From Candidatus Fredericiella danica (GTDB lineage: Bacteria > Chloroflexota > Anaerolineae > Caldilineales > Caldilineaceae): a stretch of DNA of 64,000 nucleotides. Where the stretch lies: assembly GCA_016713335.1 (NCBI GenBank), contig JADJPH010000021.1, positions 70,650 to 134,649 of the forward strand, read 5' to 3'. Both the position numbers and the translations under genes were made by a program. This document shows, in pieces, positions 54,989-64,000 of the stretch (positions within the stretch are counted from its first letter, which is position 1; the number at the start of each line of letters is the position of its first letter). The notes under the pieces were generated by a model. That model saw only the letters and a program-made list of their open reading frames with translations, was not told the origin of the DNA and did no database searches.

Positions 54989-56790
54989 ATGTATAAGAAC
55001 TTTCGCAAGATGATCGTGATCTACAAAGGATCCAGACGCGCACTGATCATATCGCAGATACTGCTCTTTTTATCGGTTGCTACGAATCAGGTCATCATGG
55101 CGCTCAATGCGCGGTTGATCAATGAGGGTGTGCAAGCCAGCAACATCAATGTGGTGATCACCACCTCGATGTGGATGATCGGTTTGACTTTGGTGCTCAC
55201 GGTGTTCAGCATAGGCAATGCGATTTATGCCGTGATGTTTGCTGAGGGCACTGCCAACTTCCTACGCGTGAACACCTTTCGCAAGATTGAGACCTTTTCG
55301 TTTGGCAACCTGGATCGATTTCACACAGGCGATCTGCTGGTGCGGCTCACGGCCGATGTCAACAATGTCAAGAACGCGGTCCTGTATGGGGTCATGAGTT
55401 TGCTGCAGGCGCCCTTCACGATTTTGATGGTGCTGGCAATTACCTACTTCCTGGCGCCGAGCCAACTGATGCTGATGGTCATCATCATGGTCGTGGTCTC
55501 CGTGATCCTGTTCAGCCTCCTGCGCAATATCCAGAAGCTCTTCAAACTCCGACAGGATGCGCTAGACCGCGTGAATAACGCATTGCAGGAGAACCTGTCA
55601 GGCGTGCGTGTGGTCAAGGCCTTTGTGCGTGAACGCTATGAGAGCCAGCGCTTCGCGGGCGTCAGCGACAATCTCAGGGATGCCGCCCTCGCCCCTGGCT
55701 ATCGCATTGCCGTCTTTCTCCCGACTGCGACCGCACTGATTTACACGGCGGTCGCCGTTGTCTATCTCTTCATGGGGCGCGATGTGATGATCAATCAAAC
55801 CCTATCGCTGGGTGAGGTGGTCGTGTTCAGCCAGTTGCTGGCAGCGGCCCTGACGCCAATTGCGATGTTGGCCTTTATTCTTCCTTTATGGATGCCGGTG
55901 AAGCTTCGCTTGGGCGCATCATTGATGTGCTCAACGACACGCCGGAAATTCAGGACAAAGCCGATGTGAAGCGCGTCGACCCTGCGGCGGTGAAGGGCCG
56001 GATTGTCTTCGAGAATGTTTCCTTCGGGTATCGGGACAAGCAAGGCAAGCCTGTCGCCCGGGCGTTGGAAAACATCAATCTCACCATTGAACCTGGCGAG
56101 ACGGTCGGTTTTCTGGGCGCCACCGGCTCTGGCAAGTCTTCGCTCGTGAACCTCATCCCGCGCTTTTACGATGTGGCCGATGGTCGCATCACCATCGACG
56201 GCATCGATGTGCGTGACATTCCACAGAAACAACTACACAAGTTGGTCGCAGTGGCACTGCAGGAGTCGGTGCTCTTCACCGGCACCGTGCGCGGGAATGT
56301 GTTGATGGGCAACCCCAAAGCCGATGACGACACCATGCTCGATGCTGCCCAGGCCGCCGATGCGGACAGTTTTGTCAGTGGCATCCCTGGTGAATATGAC
56401 GCCGCCGTCTCCCGGCGTGGCGCCAACTTCTCCGGTGGACAACGCCAGCGTTTGTCCATTGCGCGGGCTTTGGCCACCGATCCTCATATCTTGATCCTGC
56501 ACGACAGCACGAGCGCGCTGGACATGGCCACCGAGGCGTTTGTGCAGGGCGCCGTCGAAGAAAAGTTTGGCAAAGCGACCAAGCTGTACGTAGCGCAGCG
56601 CATCAGCACGGTACTGACGGCAGACAAAATTGTGCTTCTGGATGGCGGCAAGCAGGTCGCCGTGGGCAATCACAGAGAACTCGTGCAGCAAAGCCAGCTT
56701 TATCGTGACATCTGTATCTCGCAACTTGGCATGGTGCCGCAGTTGCAGGATGAGCCGACTACGGCCAGCAACCAGGAGGTGAAGGCATGA
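54989..56790 (+). CDS. ABC exporter half-transporter 1, degenerate ATP site (one frame break)
   Basis: About 600 residues from ATG 54989 (GGAG upstream). Residues 1-300 form six TM helices with the coupling-helix segment FVRERYESQRFA. A T lost in the T run at 55885-55887 breaks the frame; it resumes as MDAGEASLGRIIDVLNDTPE. The NBD has Walker A GATGSGKSSL and signature FSGGQRQRLSI. Walker B reads ILILHDSTSALD: the usual Asp is His and the catalytic Glu is Asp. The switch His is Gln (YVAQRIST). This marks the degenerate partner of a heterodimeric exporter such as TM287/288. It overlaps the next gene by ATGA. Confidence 0.9.
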
Positions 56791-58589
56791 GCGCCACGAC
56801 ACAACCACAAGCGGCAAAAGACCCGCGGCAAGCAGCCCAGGAAGTTGTGCGCCCGAAGGTGCCGACCACCAAACTCATGAAGCGCTTGCTGCGCTATGTC
56901 ACTGCCAGCCGTGGTCGGTTCTGGCTGGCGATGATCCTGGTGCTGGTCTCGGTGGTTTTGACCGCCCTGCTGCCCTACCTGATGGGGGTGGCCATCAACA
57001 TCATTGGCGGGCAGGGGAGTTACCAGGATCTGATCGTCGTGTTGGTGATCATGGTGGTGGTCTCGCTCGTGTTGTGGGCGACCGGCTGGTGGCGCAACCG
57101 CCTGATGTCCAGGTTGGCCGAAGATGGGTTGAATCAATTGCGCAAGGAACTCTTCGACCACATCCAGACCCTATCGCTAAATTTCTTCGACCGCCAGCCG
57201 ATCGGTGAACTGATGAGCAGCGTTACCAATGACATGGAAGTCATCGGTAACTTTTTCTCACGCGGTCTCAGCCAGGCGATCACTGCGTTTATGACCATCG
57301 TGGTCGTGTTGGGTTTTATGCTTTTTCTCAGCCTGCCCCTCACGATTACCGCGGTGATCTTTCTGCCCTTTATGCTTGGCGTTGCGTGGTTGATGGGGCG
57401 CGTGGCCGGGCCAGGCTTCACCAAATTGCAGGAGCAGTTGGGTTTGACGAATGGCTTCATGGAGGAAACGCTGGCCGGTTCAAAGACGTTGATTGCCTAC
57501 CGGCAACAGACCCAGGCAGGCGATACCATGGAAGATCTGAGCATCCTGGCACGTGACCTGGGCGCAAAGTCATCCCTGGTTGGGCTTGCAACTGGGCCAC
57601 TGGTCAACGTCGTCCAGACGGCGCAACTTGCTTTCATCGCGTTGGTCGGCTCCATCCTCGCAATTCAGGGTACGATTGGCCTTGGCGTTGTGATCAGCTT
57701 TCTAAATTACTCAGAAATGTTGCAGGGTCCTGTCCAGCAATTGAGCCAGATCTACAATACGGTGCTGCAGGCAATTGCCGGAGCGCACCGTGTGTTTGCC
57801 ATCATGGACGAGACGCCCGCGGTCACGGACAAACCAGCCGCGCAGGAACTCAAGAATGTTGCCGGCGCGGTAGCGTTTAAGGCGGTCGACTTCAGTTATG
57901 TACCGGGGCGCAAGATCCTGCGGAACAATACGTTTGAAGCAAAGCCCGGCCAGAAGATTGGGCTGGTTGGACCTACAGGCGCCGGCAAAAGCACCATCAT
58001 GAACATCCTGACGCGCTACTATGACCTGGACTCCGGGGCAATCGAGATCGATGGCGTCAACATCACTGATCTCACACAGGAAAGCTTGCGGCGTAGCATC
58101 GGTCAGGTGCTACAAGAAGCCTTCCTCTTCTCCGATACGGTGATGAATAATCTCAAGTATGCGCGTGAAGGCGCCACAGACGAGGAGTGCATTGCGGCGG
58201 CAAAACAGGCCAACGCGCACGACTTTATCATGCAACTGGGAAACGGTTACGATACCCTCTTGACAGAGCGAGGCGCCAATCTCAGCCAGGGCCAGCGGCA
58301 GATGATCACCATTGCCCGTGCCATGGTCGCAAACCCCAAGATGCTCGTGCTGGATGAAGCCACGAGCAATGTGGACACGCGCACCGAAAAGCTGATCCAG
58401 GAAGGCCTGCGGAAGTTGATGGAAGGCAAGACCAGCTTCGTCGTCGCCCATCGCCTAAGCACCATTCGCGATTCAGATCGGATCCTGGTCATTAACAAGG
58501 GTGAAATCATCGAATCGGGCACGCATGACGAACTGATGGCAAGCAAGGGTTTCTACTTTGAACTGTACATGAGCCAATTCAAGGGGTAA
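56787..58589 (+). CDS. ABC exporter half-transporter 2, canonical ATP site
   Basis: 600 residues. The six-helix TM domain starts at about residue 40 (RFWLAMILVLVSVVLTALLP). The NBD is complete: Walker A GPTGAGKSTIMN, signature LSQGQRQMITI, Walker B MLVLDEATSNVDTRTE with the catalytic Glu, and switch His in VVAHRLSTIRDSD. It pairs with the degenerate first subunit to form a heterodimeric lipid or multidrug-type exporter. The substrate is unknown. Translation is coupled through a 4-base overlap. Confidence 0.95.
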   Translation: MSATTQPQAAKDPRQAAQEVVRPKVPTTKLMKRLLRYVTASRGRFWLAMILVLVSVVLTALLPYLMGVAINIIGGQGSYQDLIVVLVIMVVVSLVLWATGWWRNRLMSRLAEDGLNQLRKELFDHIQTLSLNFFDRQPIGELMSSVTNDMEVIGNFFSRGLSQAITAFMTIVVVLGFMLFLSLPLTITAVIFLPFMLGVAWLMGRVAGPGFTKLQEQLGLTNGFMEETLAGSKTLIAYRQQTQAGDTMEDLSILARDLGAKSSLVGLATGPLVNVVQTAQLAFIALVGSILAIQGTIGLGVVISFLNYSEMLQGPVQQLSQIYNTVLQAIAGAHRVFAIMDETPAVTDKPAAQELKNVAGAVAFKAVDFSYVPGRKILRNNTFEAKPGQKIGLVGPTGAGKSTIMNILTRYYDLDSGAIEIDGVNITDLTQESLRRSIGQVLQEAFLFSDTVMNNLKYAREGATDEECIAAAKQANAHDFIMQLGNGYDTLLTERGANLSQGQRQMITIARAMVANPKMLVLDEATSNVDTRTEKLIQEGLRKLMEGKTSFVVAHRLSTIRDSDRILVINKGEIIESGTHDELMASKGFYFELYMSQFKG

Positions 58590-58633
58590 GTTGGCGCAGT
58601 TGCGACCGCCTGAAAGGGAGAGATTGAGCACGA

Positions 58634-59136
58634 ATGTCCACAAAAAATGACTTCACGCCTGATGAGTGGAAACTGCTGGTTGGTGTTCCCTGGGCCGTGG
58701 GATTGTCCGTGATCCTGGCTGAAGATCAGGGCGGACGCAGCGCCACCAAAAGGAACTCGCCGCGCTGGCGGCCGCACCGGCGCAGGTCGCAGCGAACTTT
58801 GCGGGTAATGCCCTTGTGCAGGCAGCGGCGCCGGAGATCACGGCTAATGCAGCGGCGGAACTCGTCGCAGAACATAGCCGTGAAAAGGGTGCGGTTGAGC
58901 AGGCAATCTTTAAGTCAACCATCGATCTTTGCAAGCGCACAGGTGCACTCCTCGATGCGAAAACGAACTACGATGAGGGCGATGGCTACAAGCGCTTTGT
59001 GATTGGCATTGGCCGGGCAGTCGCGGGCGCCGCCGCCGACGCCGAGTACCTCGGCATTGGCGGCGGCACGATCAGTGCCTATGAGCGCAGACTGTTACAG
59101 GCTGCAAGTGATGCGATGAGCCTCGAAGAAGAATAG
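58634..59136 (+). CDS. conserved-looking hypothetical protein (one frame break)
   Basis: The N-terminus STKNDFTPDEWKLLVGVPWA (ATG 58634, GGGAG upstream) is in one frame. A lost base near 58735 shifts to the frame that ends at 59136 (AVEQAIFKSTIDLCKRTGAL, GDGYKRFVIGIGRAVAGAAA). About 167 residues, helical, no TM helix. I do not recognise a named family. It follows the ABC exporter by 44 bases in the same direction and might belong to the same transcription unit. Confidence 0.65.
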
Positions 59137-59177
59137 GCGGAACGATCCTGCAGATCTCCAGATCGGCTGATCATGCC

Positions 59178-59217
59178 ACCATCCGTCACGAGTCACGGAT
59201 GACTCGTGACGGATGGT
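59178..59217. repeat. 18-bp perfect hairpin between converging genes
   Basis: Arms ACCATCCGTCACGAGTCA (59178-59195) and its complement (59200-59217), loop CGGA. It sits just before the stop of the converging DUF6544 gene, so it probably ends transcription from both sides. The word TCACGAGT is shared with the hairpin at 23.46 kb. Confidence 0.75.
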
Positions 59218-59219
59218 GC

Positions 59220-60323
59220 TCAGTCACTTACGTTATACGCGATATCCAACAACTCCATGCGACCGTAGGCAAACTTGCCGGTGGGGAGTTCCCAGAGTGC
59301 CTCGCCGCTCGAAAACTGCCTGCGCCCATCCACTTTGCGCCAGCCATTCACCGGAGTCGACCAGGGGAGCAACTCATATTGTTTGCCGTCGGCGGTCCGG
59401 TAGCGGTCACCTGACACAAAGTCGACGAGCGCCCCCGACTCGTCAAACGTGACATCGGCTGACACCGTGTTGCCGGCATTGGTCCACGTGGCCCGGACCG
59501 TCAGGGGCGATAGCTCTTCCCAGGTGATGTTGGGATCGATCAACGTCGCCGGCGCCAGCATGAACATGTCATTGAGAACCGTGACCGTTTCACCCTGGTT
59601 CATCTCCGCGCCCTTTGCGTCCACCAGGGTGAAGAGGGATGCAGCCCGCACCTGGAAGGTTGCCGACGGGCCGACATACCGGTGATACGCCCCGAATGGC
59701 ACGCCGAAGACCGTTCCCTCGATCAGGAAATGGCGCGCCGGTGGGTTGACAAAGCTCTGTTGTTCCACCGTCATCGCCATCCAGTTGTCATCCGGCCCGT
59801 TGCGCAGGTCGCAGCGCATGTGCGCGGCATAGTTCCAGACCTGCGGCTTGCCAATAGCCCCGACGAAGGCCAGGTAGCGCTGCACCACCGGAGGCAGATG
59901 GGCGATGTCGGCCTCGGTCAGTGGTTTCTGCGTCTGTGCTGACTGTTGAAAGGCGGTCGCAACGTCGCGCTGGTACATCGCGCGGAAACTCCAAGGGGCG
60001 ACGCCCAGCGCGGCCACAGTGATGGGGATCAACAGGATCACGTTTACGATCGTCCCGGCCCTGGCGTCACTCCAGGCGCCAAAGATCAAGATCTGTGACA
60101 GCACCACGCCACCGGCGGCGAGCACCCACCACCCCGTTGACCCCAGCAGCAGCATGACACCACTCGCCACGAGCAGCAGCGCAGCGGCAAGCCAGAGCAG
60201 GCCCACGGGGCGTGAGATGGGCGCCTGCAGTTGTGCCACGGTGGCAAAACCGAATGCTTTGACAAACCCCAGTGTGCAGATGAGTCCATGAATGAGCAAT
60301 AGCGCGATGACGATGTATTTCAT
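59220..60323 (-). CDS. DUF6544-type membrane-anchored protein
   Basis: 367 residues, ATG 60323. Four hydrophobic helices fill residues 1-115, then a soluble beta-rich domain: MCHxxx is absent, but LPPVVQRYLAFVGAIGKPQV, RHFLIEGTVFGVPFGAYHRY and RATWTNAGNTVSADVTFDES fit the DUF6544 pattern seen in many genomes. The soluble domain would face outward or inward depending on topology. Function is unknown. It diverges from the antiporter gene with a dyad between them. Confidence 0.7.
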   Translation of the reverse strand: MKYIVIALLLIHGLICTLGFVKAFGFATVAQLQAPISRPVGLLWLAAALLLVASGVMLLLGSTGWWVLAAGGVVLSQILIFGAWSDARAGTIVNVILLIPITVAALGVAPWSFRAMYQRDVATAFQQSAQTQKPLTEADIAHLPPVVQRYLAFVGAIGKPQVWNYAAHMRCDLRNGPDDNWMAMTVEQQSFVNPPARHFLIEGTVFGVPFGAYHRYVGPSATFQVRAASLFTLVDAKGAEMNQGETVTVLNDMFMLAPATLIDPNITWEELSPLTVRATWTNAGNTVSADVTFDESGALVDFVSGDRYRTADGKQYELLPWSTPVNGWRKVDGRRQFSSGEALWELPTGKFAYGRMELLDIAYNVSD

Positions 60324-60390
60324 GTTTTGTATCTCCCTATGTGCGTGAATTCCTCGCTGCCTTCAGTGTAGAACGGGTACGAATAAAAGG

Positions 60391-60422
60391 GACTACATCA
60401 CCATGTAGGTCGTGATGTAGTC
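60391..60422. promoter_or_regulatory. dyad-symmetric site between divergent genes, candidate operator
   Basis: GACTACATCAC (60391-60401) and GTGATGTAGTC (60412-60422) are perfectly inverted with 10 bases between. The centre-to-centre distance of 21 bases is two helical turns, which fits a dimeric regulator. It lies 68 bases upstream of the DUF6544 start. Confidence 0.5.
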
Positions 60423-60488
60423 TTCAAGCCTTCTTCCGCTAAGACCGGTAAATCATCGATCGTATTACAATGCCAGATACACCCGTCG

Positions 60489-60497
60489 TGCTACAAT
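60489..60497 (+). promoter_or_regulatory. extended -10 promoter candidate for the antiporter
   Basis: TGCTACAAT, 75 bases before ATG 60573; the same form as at 4316. Confidence 0.4.
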
Positions 60498-60572
60498 CGC
60501 GGCGCGTCAGGTCGCGGCATATCGCTTTCCCGGCCAGCAACTCGAAGCCGGCGCAGGCCACGGAGGTAACCC

Positions 60573-62566
60573 ATGCATGAATACTTGATTCTGATCAACA
60601 TCACACTCGCGCTCATCGTCGCCTTTATTGGCGGAGTGCTGGCGCGGCGGGTTGGCCTTCCTTCCATCGTCGGCTACCTGCTGGCCGGCGTGGTGATTGG
60701 CCCGTTTACTCCCGGCTATGTGGGCGACGTGGATACCATCATGCAACTCGCCGAGTTGGGTGTGATCTTCCTGATGTTCGGCGTCGGGCTGCACTTTTCG
60801 TTTCAGGACCTGTGGCGGGTGCGCGATGTGGCGATCCCGGGCGCCCTGATCCAGACCATGCTGGCGACGCTGCTTGGCTTTGCCCTGACGCAGTGGTGGT
60901 GGGCTGGGAAATGCAGGCGAGCGTCATGCTGGGTCTCGCCATCTCAGTCGCCAGCACCGTGGTGCTCCTGCGCGGACTGATGGATCATTCGCTGCTGAAC
61001 ACATCACATGGGCAGGCGGCAGTTGGCTGGCTGGTGATGGAAGACATCCTATCGGTGCTGATTCTGGTGTTATTGCCAACCGTTGCCGCCAGTTCGAGTG
61101 GGTTTGACTGGGTGTCGCTTGCGGTCACATTGCTCAAAGCAGCCGCCTTTGCTGCGATCATGTACTTTATCGGAACTCGCTTCTTTCCATGGTTGCTGGA
61201 GAAAGTTGCGCACACGCGTTCGCGTGAACTATTTGTGTTGGCGATCATGGCGATTGCCCTGGGCACGGCAATGGGCGCGTCGGAGATTTTTGGCGTGTCG
61301 CTGGCGCTGGGCGCATTTGTTGCGGGCGCGATCATCAGCCAGTCGCACCTCAGCCACCAGGTCGAGGGCGACGTCTTCTCGTTCCGCGAGATCTTTTCCG
61401 TGTTGTTCTTTGTGTCAGTGGGTATGTTGGTTAACCCGATCTTCTTGTGGCAGAACATCGCCCAGGTGACCGCTATTGCACTATTGGTGGTTGTTGGCAA
61501 GGCTGCGATTGTTATCCTGTTAGGTCTGTTGCTCCCACGACCGGCGCGCACCTTTCTGATCGTGGCGATCGGGCTGAGCCAGATCGGCGAGTTCTCGTTT
61601 ATCTTGGGGCAGAGCGGGGTGGCGCTCGGGATGTTGAGTGCTGACCAGTACTCGCTGATCCTGGCGGCGGCGCTCATCTCGATCACGGTCAACCCGTTCA
61701 TGTACAAGTTGCTGCCGATCGCGGAAACCTATCTTCCGCGGCTGCCGCACTTCTGGCGGCGTTTTGACCAGAGTGTCACGCTTCCGGAAATCGCCGACGA
61801 GAGACTCGTTGACCATGTGGTCATTGTGGGGTATGGGCGCGTCGGCAAAGAGATCGTCGGCGTGCTCCAATCGCTGGCGGTCCCGATCCTGGTCGTCGAA
61901 ATGGACGCAGAGCGCATTGCCGGGCTCAATGAACGCACCATCCCGGCATTGTATGGCGACGCCAGTAATTCAAACATCCTGGCGCACGCCCACCTTGATC
62001 GCGCCAAGGCCCTGGTTTCGACCGCGCCGGAAGAAAGTGCTGCGTTGATGATTGTCACGGCAGCGCGGGACTTGAATCCCAAGCTACCGATCATTGCCCG
62101 CGCTGCGACCGTGGATGGCGTGCGCGAACTGGCTGAGGCGGGGGCGGATCATGTGGTCCAGCCGGAACTAGAAGGTGGTTTGGAACTACTGAACCACACC
62201 CTGTTGAGTCTTGATTTTCCCCTGCGTGAGGTCTACCAATATGCCGAGACGGTGCGGCGCGAGCAGTATAACTTTGCCGCGCCGGCAAGTGACGAACACC
62301 GGTCCATGCATGACCTGCTGCTGAGTTTGAAGGGGTTCGAAATCGTCTGGCTGCCGGTCGAGGCTTCGAGTCCGCTGGCCGGCAAGACGTTAGCCGAAAG
62401 CCAGTTGCGTGCGCAGAGCGGGGCGTCGGTGGTGGCATTGGTGCGTGACGGGCAACTCACGGCAATTCCAAGTACAACGATGATCTTTGAGCCGGGCGAC
62501 CGGGTTGGCGTGGTTGGTGAAAATGCGCAAATTGACGCGGCACAGAACTTGCTCATCGGTGTATAG
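60573..62566 (+). CDS. CPA2 monovalent cation:proton antiporter with TrkA-N and TrkA-C (Kef-like), one frame break
   Basis: About 664 residues; GGAGG lies before ATG 60573. The N-terminal part has GLPSIVGYLLAGVVIGPFTP and ELGVIFLMFGVGLHFSF. A G lost in the G run at 60901-60903 breaks the frame in the fourth helix; it continues with SVASTVVLLRGLMDHSLLNT. About 12 TM helices, then TrkA-N (VIVGYGRVGKEIVGVLQSL, ending in the NAD-type Asp/Glu pattern VEMDAERI) and a TrkA-C domain. It exchanges K+ or Na+ for H+ and is gated by nucleotides. Confidence 0.93.
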
Positions 62567-62574
62567 CGGCTAGA

Positions 62575-62990
62575 ATGTGCCGGTTTGATCGGCACGCACT
62601 TGATCCCGTATGCCCACGATCATGGGATCGCCCAGACCACCGCCGCCGGGATGCTCGCCTTGATGGGGCAATGAATTTTGTGGGGACGCTGGGTTCCGGC
62701 TGGTTGACGGACCGCCGTGACCCGGCCAAGTTGCCGCCGATCTACTTTGGGTTCCGTGGCGTCTCGTTGCTCTTTCTGCCTTTTGTGACGGGCCGTTTAT
62801 GCGGCCTCGCCGTCCTTTGGCCTGACTATATCGCTGTGCCGGAACGGCTGGCGGCCGACAACTTTGGCCGGCGCAATGGGAACGGCCTATGGCTGGGTTT
62901 TCCGCAGCCACCGCGCAGCCTGCGGGGGGGCCTGGCGGGTGCGTTGGCCTTTTTCGCGGCGCTGGCCAGCTCCTGCCAAGTCGCGGGCCC
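62575..62990 (+). pseudogene. decayed 3' fragment of an MFS transporter
   Basis: Pieces in different frames still read like the second half of an MFS protein: LIGTHLIPYAHDHGIAQTTA, then MNFVGTLGSGWLTDRRDPAK, FGFRGVSLLFLPFVT, LAADNFGRRN and GTAYGWVF. At least three frame changes and some deletions separate them, and the 5' half is gone right after the antiporter stop. This is more damage per length than elsewhere in the window, so real decay is likely. Confidence 0.7.
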
Positions 62991-64000
62991 TGCACGTCCA
63001 GTCGTGGTGCACCTCTGATTGGTTTGTTCTGATAGACCCTCGGTGCCTTTTCCGCGAAATCTCTGTAGCCCCGCACCGACAATCATTGCGGTTGCAGTCG
63101 CGACGGTAATCAACTCTAGGAGATAGGGGTTGGCAACTGTGATGGCAGCGACCAACAGGATCGCTGTCAGCGGCGCCCTGATAACCAGGGTGATCATCCC
63201 CGCCTGAAGTGTTGCAAGGATCAGAATGAGCGGCACACTTGGGAACAAGAGGTTGATGGCGAGGCCCACCATGGTTGCAGTGTATAGGGATGGAAAGACG
63301 GCGCCACCCAGGTACCCGCCCTTAAGTGAAAACCCAAGCAGCAGCGGCTTTAGCAGTGCCAGCAGCAGCAGCATGGGGATGCCGTATGACGCCGCGCTGC
63401 TCATAATACGGTGAACGGCGGCTTCGCCGGAAAATAGCAGGTCCGGTATAAAGTAGCCGATGATGGCAATGATGGCGCCACTCACCAAGACGCGGGCAAA
63501 GATGTTGTCTTTGAAGACCCCCATGACTCGGCCGGCGATCCGCAGCGACACGCCGGTCCATAGCGCCAGGATGGCGCCACCGATCCCGAAAATGACGGCA
63601 TAGAGGATATAGACTGGAGTCAACTCGTTCAGTGCACCGACGTCGAAGTAGCCGGCGAAGGGTGGAATGTGCAGGAGCGTGAGCACAAGGTAGCCGACGG
63701 TGCCGCCGACCAGGGTCCAGCCGACCAACAGTAAATTGCTGACCGCGCCGGACGCCTCCGTGGCGAACAGCGTGCCGAACAACGGGCTACCGACGACACC
63801 GTTGTAGGTTGAAGCGAGACCTGCCAGCAGGAACTCAGGCATGAACTGCCGGGCGATCTTGAGTTTGTCGCCGAGCCAGGCGGTCACGTCAACGGTCAGA
63901 AAGCCCAACGCTGCCTCCGGGCCGACGCTTGCACCAGAGAAGAGCGAGAAGAAGGAAGAGAGCAGCGTCCCCAAGAAGTTCGAGTAGTCGACCTTAGCGC
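62826..64000 (-). CDS. ClC-family chloride channel/transporter, cut by window edge
   Basis: The frame is open to base 64000, so the N-terminus is missing. Motifs: FSGASVGPEAALGF (the GxxxGPE region), AGLASTYNGVVGSPLFGTLF, and GYLGGAVFPSLYTA (the GxFxP-like filter). About ten helices are visible. After GAGLQRFRGKG (near 63040) the sequence becomes basic and low-complexity and lies antisense to the MFS fragment; the real C-terminus is probably near 63040. Membrane anion channel or 2Cl-/H+ exchanger. Confidence 0.85.
   Translation of the reverse strand, partial: AKVDYSNFLGTLLSSFFSLFSGASVGPEAALGFLTVDVTAWLGDKLKIARQFMPEFLLAGLASTYNGVVGSPLFGTLFATEASGAVSNLLLVGWTLVGGTVGYLVLTLLHIPPFAGYFDVGALNELTPVYILYAVIFGIGGAILALWTGVSLRIAGRVMGVFKDNIFARVLVSGAIIAIIGYFIPDLLFSGEAAVHRIMSSAASYGIPMLLLLALLKPLLLGFSLKGGYLGGAVFPSLYTATMVGLAINLLFPSVPLILILATLQAGMITLVIRAPLTAILLVAAITVANPYLLELITVATATAMIVGAGLQRFRGKGTEGLSEQTNQRCTTTGRAGPATWQELASAAKKANAPARPPRRLRGGCGKPSHRPFPLRRPKLSAASRSGTAI

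Overview
The window comes from a GC-rich bacterium that is probably a Chloroflexota member (Anaerolineae/Caldilineae-like, perhaps a filament from activated sludge or a similar habitat). This placement is inferred from several gene-level clues: deazaflavin/F420-type enzymes (a DUF385 reductase and two LLM-class oxidoreductases), a secreted beta-helix protein ending in a short Leu-Pro-rich tail (YLPALMRP), a stand-alone 84-residue Smr protein, a membrane-anchored DtxR-FeoA regulator, and many long intergenic hairpins. I found no rRNA, tRNA or CRISPR array. No 16S or marker gene is present to prove the assignment.

Layout. 1-6.1 kb: end of a baeRF-type protein, a VIT-like membrane protein, a DUF385 reductase, a membrane acyltransferase, a 1-kb intergenic repeat array and a SulP anion transporter. 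6.1-12.1 kb (minus): a deaminase, then a four-gene cassette of a CHAT protease with TM and TPR regions, an SH3-LysM lipoprotein, an unknown protein and a metzincin-like protease. This cassette is the best candidate for an undescribed system. 12.6-15.8 kb: iron uptake (DtxR-FeoA regulator, FeoB). 15.9-28.4 kb: thioesterase, hybrid kinase, LLM enzyme, nucleotidyltransferase, GH29 fucosidase, SDR, chromate transporter, zinc efflux (ArsR sensor with its operator, and a His-rich CDF pump), an aminotransferase and a small membrane protein. 28.4-34.1 kb: a complete urease operon ureABCEFGD. 34.1-43.7 kb: nitronate monooxygenase, cold-shock protein, rifampicin phosphotransferase, GT39, Smr, and a NarL-type two-component pair. 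43.7-50.1 kb: a tumA/tumE-like toxin-antitoxin pair bracketed by structured repeats, a GATase-like protein, a hydrolase, an LLM enzyme, a nucleotidyltransferase and a DinB-like protein. 50.4-64 kb: a STAND regulator, a secreted beta-helix protein, a heterodimeric ABC exporter, a CPA2 antiporter, a decayed MFS gene and a ClC channel running off the right edge.

A window-wide feature dominates interpretation. About twenty otherwise conserved genes are each broken by one to five small indels, mostly a lost or gained base in a short homopolymer or a lost CG unit in a CGCG run. The reading frames on both sides still encode intact conserved domains, so I read most of these as uncorrected long-read assembly errors and annotate the genes as single CDSs spanning the breaks. 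True decay is likely only for the MFS fragment near 62.6 kb. The FeoB gene that lacks its P-loop could be either.

Several modules work together. ArsR senses zinc and controls the CDF pump. DtxR-FeoA likely controls FeoB. UreEFGD mature the UreABC enzyme. The two ABC halves form one exporter with one degenerate ATP site. Intergenic DNA is unusually rich in perfect or covarying hairpins, and recurrent extended -10 promoter motifs of the form TGCTAYAMT are visible.
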